A stretch of DNA of 64,000 nucleotides from Thalassia testudinum (lineage: Eukaryota > Streptophyta > Magnoliopsida > Alismatales > Hydrocharitaceae), in NCBI GenBank assembly GCA_037157565.1, contig JAZHRO010000022.1:9610001-9674000 (forward strand). The letters are read 5' to 3'. The notes beneath the pieces are model-generated. The model did no database searches, had not been told where the DNA came from, and was given only the letters and a program-made list of their open reading frames with translations. Of this stretch, positions 27,101 to 38,900 are shown in pieces; within the stretch, counting starts at the first letter, position 1; each line of letters starts with the position of its first letter. The translations under genes were made by a program, and so were the position numbers.

Positions 27101-30100
27101 GTCCACTTATTGTTGATGGACTAGGTTCCAAGGTTTTAAATGCCAATTTCAACATCGTTTCAATAAATTTCTAAGTGTGCATTTCGGAGGCACGTCGAGG
27201 ACATGCCATAGAAACACTCGTATTTCGATGCCCCAAAAATAGATCATTTCGAAGGCATGCCGATATGTGCCGACAAAAATGGCAGAAGTAGTCAAAATGA
27301 TTAGAATTTCAAAGAAATCATCGGCTTAAACATGTTTATATAAGAATAATAATATTATATCCCAATATTCATATACAACTTGTATTCTACTAAATCGTGT
27401 TCAAGTTCAAGAATCAAACAACAAATAATTTAATTAAGTCATTCAAAGATAATAAATTTAAATATATAGTTTGCAGTAAACTAAAGTAGAAATTCAAAAG
27501 CTAAAGGTTTTTGGGGACCGAAGATGGAGAGCGAGAGAGAGAGAGCGAGAGCAACAGAGAGCGTGTGCCAGGGTGGAGGGACGCTAGTGAGTACGGGCGA
27601 GCTCCGGGGCAGGAAGGGGAGGGAGGAGGTGGAAGTGGAGCGAAGGGCGGAGAGGGTACCCCTCGAAGCGAGGACGGCGGAGGCGTGACTGGAGATTTGG
27701 CGCTAGTCGATGGTAGCGGGCAGGAACAGGGAAAAACAAGATCAGGCCGCTCGAAGGACGGCCATGCGAGGTCTAGGAGGTGCAGCCAAGCAGGGGAGGC
27801 GCTACAAATGCCTCAGTGGATCTGGGAGTGCAGGGAGCCCTGGCGGTGCTGGAGGTGTGGAGGACTTGGCCATAGAAGTGGCAGTTGTCGGAGGGGATCC
27901 GAAAGGGGAAGGGAGAAGGGTCCGCCGCCGCTGAAAAGGCTGCTGGAGGCGGAGGTGGAGGCCCCTTAGTCGTAAGGAGTTAGGGCTCTGAGGAAGGTGG
28001 TAGAGGAGAATATTGTGGGAGTGGTATTGGATGGAGGGGTCTCGAAGGCAATGGTGGAAACTTCTTTGGGCGAGGAGGCGAGGAGGGGAGGGGTCGAGGT
28101 TCTGCAGGTGGTGGAGGTGTTTGTGGCAAGAGGGCTCTCGGCACAGAGGCGGAGGGAGCTATTGTTCACGGAGTGCTCTGCAGAGGGAGGGAGATGGTGG
28201 TGGAGGCGCCCGTCACTACACGATGGGGCCCTACAGGAATCCCGCTAGAGAGGACAGTGGTGGAAATCGCCATTGTCGGAGTTCCATGGTGGCTGCACTC
28301 GATCGAGGTGGTGGAGGCAATCGTGGCGTCGTTCGCTCGGGTCAGGAGGTGCGAGGCGCTGGGGCTAGCAGAGGGACCAATCGGGGCGCTATTCGAGCTG
28401 AAGGTCGGAGCGAGACTGATCAACAGGGTCCTACTACGGCTTGGAGGTTCCTCATGGGTGGTGGAGTGCTCGAGTCAGAGAGGATGGCGGCCTGTGGCAA
28501 CCAGAGTTGCGGGCTCAGCGATGGGGAAGGCAAAGCGGCACACGATTGCTGTGAGGAGGCGAAGGGCCGCTGACGTGAACTCGAGGCCCTAAGGCTTCAC
28601 GGGGACCACGCAGGGGAATACCGAGAAGGGTGCGGACCTCGACCCTAACGCGGTCTCAGTCCCCGAGAGATCCACGAAGATCTCGCAGAGGACAACCAAA
28701 GATCGTGGGGCTGCTGGTGCCTCAGAAGCGAAGAGGTTGGAGGGCGACTCTACGAGGCGGCGTTGTGAAGGCGATGATGCAGGGCTTTTAAACCCTAGCA
28801 CGTACGCGTCGCCTGCTGGGGCGAACCCAGATCCGGATCCATACTCCGAGTCCGAAACTTCAGTTCAGCTATTGGAGCAGCAGGAGCTCCATGTCGGGGG
28901 CGATGGTCCCTCAGGTGGTTTCACGCAGCCCCTGGGGTCGTCGGAGGAGGTGCCATGCTCGATGCGAGAGGGAGAAAGCCAGGAGGTGGTGCCACACGTG
29001 TCGGGGAGGGAGGTGTGGCCCCTATCGGGGGAGGCCAGATCGGTGGTGACGAGGGGAGTAGACCCTCCTTTGACAGCGACAGGCAAGGTGATCCTCCAGC
29101 GTGGAGAGTCTTCGGAACGGCAAGAGGCGTTTCCAAGACAGCAGCAGACAACTGGGAACCCCTCGACGGGGGGTGACCCTTTGGAGGTTCCTTTGGCAAG
29201 ATGGGCACCGCTCTTAGTGAGCGGGGGGCGCGGTGGTGCTCTCCGCTACCAAAGGAAGTGGTCATTCTGTGGCAGGCGAAGACCACGGATGGTGGTGGAC
29301 GGTTGTGGGGGGGCCCCGTAGAGCCCAAGGCCGAGGAAGGCGCTGAATGGGGAAGATGAGGAGGTACGTAGGATGGCGGAGGCAGGTGGCTTCAGGCAGG
29401 CCACGAAGGAGATCACCACATCACCTAGATGAGTGGGGTGCTCACTTGGAATGTGCGGGGCCTCAATAACCCTGACGAGGAGGGCCATCTTGGGGAGGTA
29501 CATCAGACAGTGGAGGGCGAACATTGTTTTGTTACAGGAGACCAAGTTGGCTAATTGTGATGGTCGAGTTTGGAGAGAGGTCGGAGGCTCCTGGATGGAG
29601 GGATTTCGGTCCCTTGCCGCGAATGGTTGATCAGGAGGACAGATCCTTCGGTGGAGGGAGGATGTCTTCTCTTTGGAGGACATCAGATGTGGTGAGCATA
29701 CTATTTCGATGAGCTTGATCAGGAAGGTAGGAGGCACCAGGTTGAAGGTTACAGGGGTGTACGGTCCCACAGACGCCCAGGCGAGGAGGGCCATGTGGGA
29801 AGAGCTAATGGCAGTGGCAGTGGAGTCCATTGGGAGCCCCTGGTTGCTGGGAGGGGACTTCAATGTGACTCTAAAGGTGGAGGATAGGCCAGGTGGGCAA
29901 GGGAGGTAGGATCCAAGGTTAAATCTTTTTGTGGACTTTGTTGAGACCCATGGGCTTGTGGACTGGTCTCCTGTGTCCTGTGCTTATACATGGAGGAATA
30001 ACAGTGGCCAGAGGTCCTGGATTGACAGATTTTTATCCAATGTGGAGCTGGTTGAGGCGTTCCCTGTGGCGGATGTCCGTGCACTAAAGAGGCCTTTTTC

Positions 30101-33100
30101 GGACTACACCCCTCTGTTGTGGCGAGCGAATGAGGGGGTGCAATTCGACACATTTTAAATTTGACAGATCATGGTTGATGGTGGAGAGGTTCAAGGCTTC
30201 AGTGGAGGAGAAATGGAATTCGATGGAGGTGGAAGGTTTGGCAACTTTCTGTCTGGCAAAGAAGCTCTCCTTGCTGCGCGACTATCTGAAGCTGGCTAAA
30301 CGGGAGATCAGGGCATCTAACAGGGGCAGGAAGGAGGAGACTTTGGCAGAGATTAGCATAATTGACAGACAAGAAGACCAGGCTCCCACTTCCCTTGAGG
30401 ACATGGGGATCAAGGCGAGGATGTTGAAGGTGATTCAGGAGGAGGACAGATGGACGAAGATGGAATGGAAGGTGAAATCCAAGCGGAGGTGGTTGAAAGA
30501 AGGGGACTCCAACACCAGGTTTTTCCACCAGATAGCCTCTGCCAGGAGGAGAAACTAGATAAACAAGCTGATGGTTGGTGGGGATGCTTTCTCGGGCAAG
30601 GAGGAGGTTGGACAGGCGGCGGTGGATTATTTCAGAGAGTTCACTGGGAGACGACCCAAGGGAGGCTGGAGGTGGAGGGGGGAGGATTCACAGCGTATTT
30701 CGAAGGCTCAGGCGGAGGGTCTTACGACTGGCTTTTCAGAGGAGGTGAGGCAGGCGGTGTGGGGCCTCAATGCGGAGGGATGCCCTGGCCCAGACGGCTT
30801 CCCTGTTTTTTTCTTCCGAGAGTTCTGGCATCTGGTGGATGCAGATGTGATGCGAGTGGTGGACGAGTTCACTTCCGACAACAAAGGTTTTGACAAGTTG
30901 AACAGATATTACTTGTTTCTGCTGCCTAAGAATGAAAAGGCTAAGGCCATTCAGGACTTCAGACCGATTGCCCTGTTTAATGCAGTTTACCTTATTGTGG
31001 CAAAGGTCCTGGCTAACAGGATGAGGGACATCTTGAGGGACTTGGTCTCCCTTATTCAGACAGCTTTTGTGCCTAGAAGAGGAATTTTGGATGGTTTCAT
31101 GATTGCGATGGAAGCCTTCGCAACATGGAGAAGGGAGAAGAAGCAGGCCTTTTTATGGAAGGTGGACTTCAGCAAGGCGTACGACTCAGTTCAGTGGGAC
31201 TTCTTGTGAACATCTCTACGGAGGGGCTTCCCAACAATCTAGATTGACTGGATGAAGAGATGTGTGACAACAACATTCTTTTCAGTCCTTATCAATGGGA
31301 ACCCGGCGAGAGGCTAGATCCAGCCTAGAAGAGGGGTACGGTAGGGGTGCCCCCTTACACCCATGCTTTTTGTTCTTGCGGCAGATGCACTTGCATGGGC
31401 GGTACACAGAGCTTACAGCAGAGGGTTGTTCAGAGGCTTCATTGTTGGAGGGGGCAGAGAGGTGGTGGTCTTGCAGTACGCGAATGACATGCTCCTCCTG
31501 GTCGAAGGATCCGTGTTGGAAGCAAGGAGGTTGAGGATCCTGCTGGAGCTCTTTGGTGAGGCGTCTAGGCTACGAATCAGCTATCAGAAATCTAGCTTTG
31601 TCCCGATCAATTTGTCTGCCACGGAAGCAAAGAGGGTTGGTGCTGCTTTGGAGACCGAGAGGGGCTCCTTACCTTTGGTATACTTGGGCCTACCCCTGTC
31701 GGATCGTCGTCTAAGGGTGCAGGACTCACTCCCGTTGCTGGAAAGGATGGAGGGGTGACTGGCAAGGTGGTCCTCCAGACTGCTGTCTAGGGGCGGGCGG
31801 CTGACCTTAGTGAAGGAGGTTCTGGCATCCATGCCATCTTACTTCTTGTAGGTCTTCCGGTTGCCACGTCAGATTGAGAGGAAGGTCTCGGGACTGATGA
31901 GAGATTTCTTCTGGTCTACTGTAAGGGCGGCAGGCAGGGGGGCGAGGCTGGTTGCTTGGGAGGAGGGTCTTGGGGTCAGGGACGTGGACAAAGTGAACAT
32001 CAGTCTTCTCACAAAATGGATTGCAAGGTTGGTGGGGCACGAATAGGGACTCCTTGGAGATGTTATGTGGCGGTACTACGGCAACTTCATGGAATGGGGA
32101 CCTCTCTGTTCCCCCCCCCCCCCCCCCGTCTGGAGCATCCTTCCTCAGGGGCCTGACGACGGCGGCTATGAGAGTGCGCAGCTTCTTTGACCTGGTGCTT
32201 GGTACGGGAGACTCCTTCCATTTCCAGCAGGATGATTGGCAAGGGGACAGCTCTACTTTAGGGGAAAGGTTCCCTCGGCTACTAAGTAGTGTGGTGGATG
32301 CGTCGACGGAGGTTTGAGATTGCTGGGACGGATCCTGGTGCCCCATTTTCAGGGGGGCCTCTCTGAGTAGAGTTGTAAGGACTTCCAGCGACTGTTGCAG
32401 GAGTTGATGGGCTGGGCTCCAGGAGAAGGCCCTGATGGTTTTCACTAGGAGGAAGATTTCTCGGTAGCAGAGGTTATCGCAGGTTGAGACCTGGTGGGGC
32501 CCCCTCGGACGTTGACTCCATGCGGAACTGTAGACTAATTTGGACAGTGGAATACCCCCTGAAGGTGAAGATTTTTGCCTAACTGGTGAGAAGAGGACAA
32601 ATCATGACGAAACAGTGGAAAATTAAATGGGTCCAGACAGACGACTTAGCGTGCCCCCTTGTGGGGGGGGGGGGGGGGGGGGGGGGGAGGGTGTTGAGGA
32701 TGTCCAACATCTTCTGTTCCAGTACCCATTCGTAGTGCAGGTTTGGCAGGAGATGGGGATTGGCAGGATCTCCCACCAAGATGCCGCTAGCTTCTGACCC
32801 TCCTTTCACAGGGGAAGTGTGGGTGGCGAAGTGTACACCTTCCGCTCCAAGCATGATAGGGCAAAGGCCCTGGCAATTTTGTGGGGGGTATGGCTGGGGA
32901 GGAACGGGGTGGTGTTTAGGGGAGAGAGACCTTATGTTGAGAATTTTGTCTCATCTATCTCCTCTCATATTGGTTTTTGGAGGACTGGTTTATAAACTTC
33001 TGATGTAATATTGTTTTGATGTGGAATGAATTTGGGTGGTTATCTACGGGATAACCACCATTTGCCTTTTCAAAAAAAAAGAAAAGTCAAAAGCTAAAAT

Positions 33101-35924
33101 TAAATATCTAACCAATTAATCTTAAATTAATTTATCTTTTTTAAAGGTAAATTAAGATATCTTCACAGAATAATTAATTTGAATTGATCTGTATTAACGT
33201 AATTATGTGTGTTATGTTGGCCATTTTTATTTATAACACCCTTATCAGTCACATTTAGATCTAGTTGTATCATATTTATGTATGAAAAATATAAGTTGTC
33301 ACCTCCAAACATGGCAACATGGTAGATTGGATGTTATCCTTAAAAGTAAATGATGATTGATTCATGAGGTAAACATGCTCTTAGTGTTTACAATTTTCAT
33401 GTTTTATTCTTTTATGGATGGATGCAAGTTCTTTATTCTCCAATGCTAACCCAAACTTAGGATTTTATTTTTAGGAATTAAATAAATGATTCCTCAATTT
33501 TAAATTGTGATTAGACCTATATATTTGTAATAATAGTAGATTTAGAGTCTAGTATGTAAATCTACTCTATAATTATGGATAGAAGCGGAATCAAACCTCA
33601 AGAAAGTTAGGCAAGAGAAGATGAAAGGAAGTAGCAGCAACACGAGCAACAGTGGCAGCAGTAGAGAAGATTGGAAGAACTAAGAGTGAGAAGCTGCAGC
33701 AACAAGTCAAAATGCCGAGTGCATTTCATCACTGTCAACTATTGATGAAGTCCCTATGTTTCAACATTATATTGATGTCGATATGGCAGCCCTAAAAATA
33801 GCAATTTCAAGGATATGTTGACAGCATATCATCAAAATTTAAATCAATTACAACAATAGTAATGAGTAGAGACTAGTTATTGAGACACCTATATTGATCT
33901 TAAAATATGGTAACGATTTAAAAATTGTACCTAATGTCACCCATTTCTCTTAAGTTATCGACATATTATCCATATTTGACAAAATATTGCTAATACTCCT
34001 GTATTTTGACAATACATGTGTGCCGATATCGCCCATGTTAGAAAAGAGCTATTTCTTGGGCATGTGTGCACATCATGGGCATTCAAAACAATGCCCGGTT
34101 CTGGAGATACTATGTCATGCAATAAAAGAAGCCTGAAGGGCTAGGAGTTTCCTTGCAAAAGTCCTTTTGACACGAGTAGAGAATGCTTTAATTTCTATTT
34201 AACTCCTGTGACTAACTATGTAACTCACTTTTTGAGGCTACTTTATTAGGCCTATCTTGTAAATATAAAGCAATACATTTATGAATGAAAAATAGTTTCC
34301 TTTCGTGGATAAATTTGCTTAAAGTCCTATGTTTGACTTTGATTATCAATTATTACATGAACCTTTGGAGTGGGTGTTTCGGTACACTCCCAAGTAATCA
34401 TATCAGACCCCATTTCAAATGATACATAATCATTTCCTCTGATCCGAACTTTTCAATAGTTAGTGACTCTACCTTGAAAAGATGAATGTAGAACTATAAA
34501 TTTGCCCTTCCTCCATGACTGGAAGATGTCACTTACCCTTTGGATATACCATCCAACTAATGCTTCCTCCATGATGTACAGAAAAACGGTATGCGATATT
34601 TATGCAGACTGGTCACCACATAGTAAGACTTGGTAGGAGGACGAGTATTTGGATGAGTATGAAGTTTTGAATTTCAAATAATTAAAATATAAAAATAATT
34701 CTAATAAAGTATTTTATACTATTAATTAAATAAGATCATAAATAATTACACTAAAAATGCATTAGTACCAAAACACAAACATAAGTGCTAAAAGCACCAT
34801 TCAAAAGAAACTCTATAACATAAGAAAAGGCCTAAAAACAAAGTTGCAAAGTGAAATATTCTAGGGAACAACATCATTTCTCAAAAAGAAAGTCTCATAA
34901 AACAATGTTCATTCTAAACATCCATTTTGAATTTAATAAGGTCACGTCAGAGATTTCCTTTTTGGGGGAGTGAAGGGGTCAAAATTGGGAGGGAAAGTTG
35001 CCATTAGAAAAGTGGGTGAGTAAAAAAGCACTACTTAAAGTACTCGGCCAAGCACATAATGGTTCGTCCATTTACATGTTTGCAATGTGGTTAGGCTACC
35101 TAGGAGCACTCAGCCTAAGTGGCCATTTTTCTGAACAATGTAGCCACTCCCTAGCTCTCCTTAATGGATCAACTTTGCCTAGAAGAACCTCTATTACAAT
35201 ACAAATGCCCTCCGTACTGAAGATATAAGTTTGAAAATATTCCATTTCATGGAAAATATCCAACCTAATTTCACCTCAAAAAAATTGGAAACAAAAAGGA
35301 AGAGCTTGTCAAACCTCTCTAGGGTAAACAAGACTAAATGAAAGGTTCCACTTCTTTTTTGCAAAGTAAAGACGTAGCTACTAGAGGTGAGTAGCCATTC
35401 ATCTCCAACCTTCATCCCATTTAGAATATTGATAGGGCATTACAAAATTTGTTACCAAAAAATAGAAAGCGAAAAGAATTCCTTACAACATACTCTGCCT
35501 AAACCCTTTAACCCTAAAAATGGTGTCGTTTCTATGGATCCAAATGCTCCAAAGGGCAAGGCCAATCTAGCATACACACTGATGTAGGACGAAAATAACC
35601 CTCACAGGATAGAGCACAATTAGCCCTTAGATCCGAATCCACCTGTATCTTAGCAGATCAGGATAGGCCCGACCCACCCGAGAACCTAGTTTTACTGAAA
35701 TCAGAGAGGCGGTGGAAATACCTATGACGCCTACATCAGCAATAACCATAGTGTTACCGATGCTATTAATAGCCTGACAGTGGACATGCCCTAACAACGA
35801 ACGTGACGGAGAGTCCGAAAAGACCGCTAAAGATCTTACATTAGTAAGATACTTCCGGTACTATAAATAACAAAGAAAGGCTCTCGAGGCTGCTCTTCAG
35901 AGGATGCAAGGCAAGAACATGCAA

Positions 35925-35961
<37 letters not shown>

Positions 35962-38900
35962 CCGAGAGATTGTAATACCACTACTTCTAGTGGATTTACA
36001 GGAGCCTTGTCCTCCCCACAAATGTACACCCCTTGCAATGGAACTGAGTCACCAATCTCTCTGTTTTCCTTGTGATTGCTTGCTAATTTTTATATTCTCG
36101 TGACTATGTTATGTTTCCTACGTCAACAAATTCTTTAATGGCCTCCCAGGGCTCATCACATACCTAGATTAATCCAAGGGCCACACTGAAAAGCCCTTCA
36201 AAACTCCCTTGCCTAAGCTGTTGGGAAGGCTTGGAATGCCCAAGTTAGCAAGGATCTCCTTCCTAAATGCTCAATCAAAGAATAAATGTTGCAGTCCTTG
36301 TCTTCCATCCCATAAAGCATGCACCTAGCTTCCTGACTTTGGCTCCACACGTTTGACCTTCATGATTACTCAACCTCTTCTAAGCAACCATAAGATATTA
36401 ATTATAAAAGGGCCCTTCATCTTCCAAAGAATGGAGCAATCAAAGCCCAAAAATATATCATCACTAGAAACCTCTTCGTTGAGACCCTAAAAGCTCCCTT
36501 AGCCGATATCATCACCAGTAACCTCTTCGTTGAGACCCTAAAAGCTCCCTTAGCCGAGAAATTTCCAACACTGGACTAAATAATCTGAATAGATGCCAAC
36601 AACTATTGCAAGTCTTGTATCCTTTCCCATAAAAGATTACCTCCAAAGTGTGGAGCCGATTAGATGTGTCATTTGGTTTTTTTGTTGGCTATGTTACCTT
36701 AGTTGTTTTAATTGTAATTTTTTATTTTCTATTGGGCTCTTCATGTAATTTGCCCACAGCTCTTCTCTATATAAGAGAGGCTAAGGCTTTCTTTTTAGAA
36801 TAGAATCATTCCTTCCATCCAGCATAATATCAGTGCAGCAATCCTAACATGATATTCCGATATCCCACCAAATATCACCAAATTTCTCTATGCAAATTGT
36901 TGAATCCTTAATCTAGAGAGGGTTTATTGTGGGGAAATCCCCTTGCAGGGGTCTTCTCCACCATCATCAACCCTTGAGGACCCCTCCCAACGCCACTGCC
37001 GACCCTAAGAGGAGCTCTTGTCGTCGTCCCTCGTTGCCTGATAGCATCTGCTATTGTCGCAGCGGCCTGCAGTAGCCCCAGCGCTCCTCTTGCCTATTGT
37101 GAGCATTATTCTAAATGCCCACGACATGTCCACGAAATGGCCTTCTTCTAATGTGGAGCGGTATCGACACACATGTAATGTTAAAATGCAGGAGTATCAG
37201 CAATATTTTACCAAATATGGATGATATGTTGATAAGTTCAAAGAAATGGGTAGCATTAAGTACAATTATTAAATCGTTACCACATTTTAAGGTTAACATA
37301 TGTGTCTCATTAACCAGTTTCTACCCATTCCTATTTTTTGTAAGTGATTTAAATTAACGGCATGTTGTCGAAATGGTTATTTTTGATGTTAGGCCATATC
37401 GGCATCAATATAGTGTCGAAACACAAGGTTCGATGAAATTTTACCAAGTATCGACAAGTGACAAAATGCATTCGGCATTTCGATTTGTTGCCATTGCTTC
37501 TTTTCACTCTCAATTCTCCCATTCTTTACTACTGCTAGTGTCACTCACGCTACTGCTGCTTCCTCTTGTCTTGTTGCTCTCTTCCAACTCCCTTAAGGTT
37601 TGATTCCACACCTATCCATAATTATAAAGTACATTTACATACTAGACTCTGCATCTACTATTATTACAAACATATAAGTTTAATTACATTTAGAATTGAG
37701 GAAACATTTGTTTAATTCAAAAAAATAAAACCTTAAGTTTAAGTTAACATTAGAAAATAAAGAATTTTCATCCATCCATAAGAGAATAAAACCTAAAAAT
37801 TGCAAATGCTAAAGGCATGTTTACTTCATGAATTAATCATTATTTATTTCAAGGATAGCATCAAACCTAGAAACTCACGATCCCATGTTTGAATGTGACA
37901 ACCTATATTTTTTATACATAAATATAATACAACTAGATCTAAACGTAACTTATAAGGGATGGCACAAATAAAAATAGCTAACACAACACATTGTTGTGTT
38001 AATTTTAATCTATACAGATTGGTTCATAGTGAAAGACCTCAAATTACCTGATAAATTAATTTAAGATCAATTGATTAGATATTTAAATTTTAGCTTTCAC
38101 ATTTTTATTTTAGTTTTCTGCAAACTATATATTTAAAACTTTTATTTTTGCATGACCTAATTCAATTCGCATAGTAATTATTTAATATTTGATTCTTGAA
38201 CTTAAACATAGTATACTAGACTATGTTGTATATGGATATTAGAATATAACATTATTATTCTTACATAAATATGTTTAACCTTATGCTTTGCTTGAAATTC
38301 TAAGTATTTTGACTAAATCTATTATTTTTGTCGGTATACGTCGGCATGCCTCCGGCATGCCCTTGACCGAAATGAACTATTTTTAGGGTATCAACATTAT
38401 CGAAATCTGATGTCGAAATGCACATTTAGAAATTTATCAAAATAGCATCAAAATCAATATTTCAAACCTTAGTTGTGGGGTGATTGGAGAAGCCTACAGT
38501 GCTGCCAGGAGCCCTTTCCCTTCACTACTGGGAGGTTGCTACCCTTCCCTCCTGATTTGTCACTAGGAGAGACTTCACAACTCTGCTACACATTCTATCT
38601 TGGTTTTCTACTGAGGCTCTCATCGCCTGAGGCTCTCATCGCCTAAGCACTTTTAGGGTGGTGCACAGCCTCAACTTGGACCACAAATCATCACGTAACC
38701 TTCCCTAAAGGTGCACGCATGACCTAAGCACCCTCGTGTCAATCTTATGCGTGTTTTTTATTTTTGAGAAAGTCTATCTCATGCGTGTTTCTACACACTT
38801 GTTGATGCACCTATATTTACACATGATCATCAACTTCTGAACCTGATTTTTTATCCTTCTCCTCATGGCTAATGTGGAGGCCTTGATCCTTACATCTGAG

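Larger units (their letters stand above)
27506..33086 (+). mobile_element. full-length but inactive L1 LINE, 5.6 kb (L1-full)
   Basis: Flanked by an exact 12 bp duplication TCAAAAGCTAAA (27494-27505 and 33087-33098). It runs from a GC-rich 5' end through ORF1, endonuclease, reverse transcriptase and tail to an A-rich end. The 3' UTR carries a perfect GGTGGTTATC...GATAACCACC hairpin just before the terminal cttttcaaaaaaaaa. It is strikingly GC-rich compared with the AT-rich MULE it entered. Many frameshifts and stops and the YAND catalytic box show it cannot move itself. Antisense to HASTY. Confidence 0.94.
27130..34093 (+). mobile_element. MULE-like non-autonomous element, copy 1 (split by a full-length L1)
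   Basis: Starts AAGGTTTTAAATGCC and ends GGGCATTCAAAACAATG. The flanking 9 bp is CTAGGTTCC (27121-27129) versus CCCGGTTCT (34094-34102), 6 of 9. Without the L1 (27506-33086) and its target duplication the element is about 1.37 kb and is colinear, in inverse orientation, with 37104-38470 at roughly 80 percent identity by eye. It has no long frame. A purine-rich agcagcaacacgagcaacag segment is near 33630. Confidence 0.8.

Noticed and set aside
27511..27969. Zinc-knuckle protein as a cellular RNA-binding gene
   Set aside because: The knuckle is part of L1 ORF1, within the target duplication of the element.
28737..29321. 194-codon open frame in GC-rich sequence as a host gene
   Set aside because: It lies inside the bounded L1 (12 bp duplication) just before the endonuclease. 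Open frames are expected by chance at this GC content.
34150..34320. LTR end of an additional retrotransposon
   Set aside because: Composition is suggestive, but there is no partner LTR, PBS, TG/CA boundary or duplication, so it is left unassigned.
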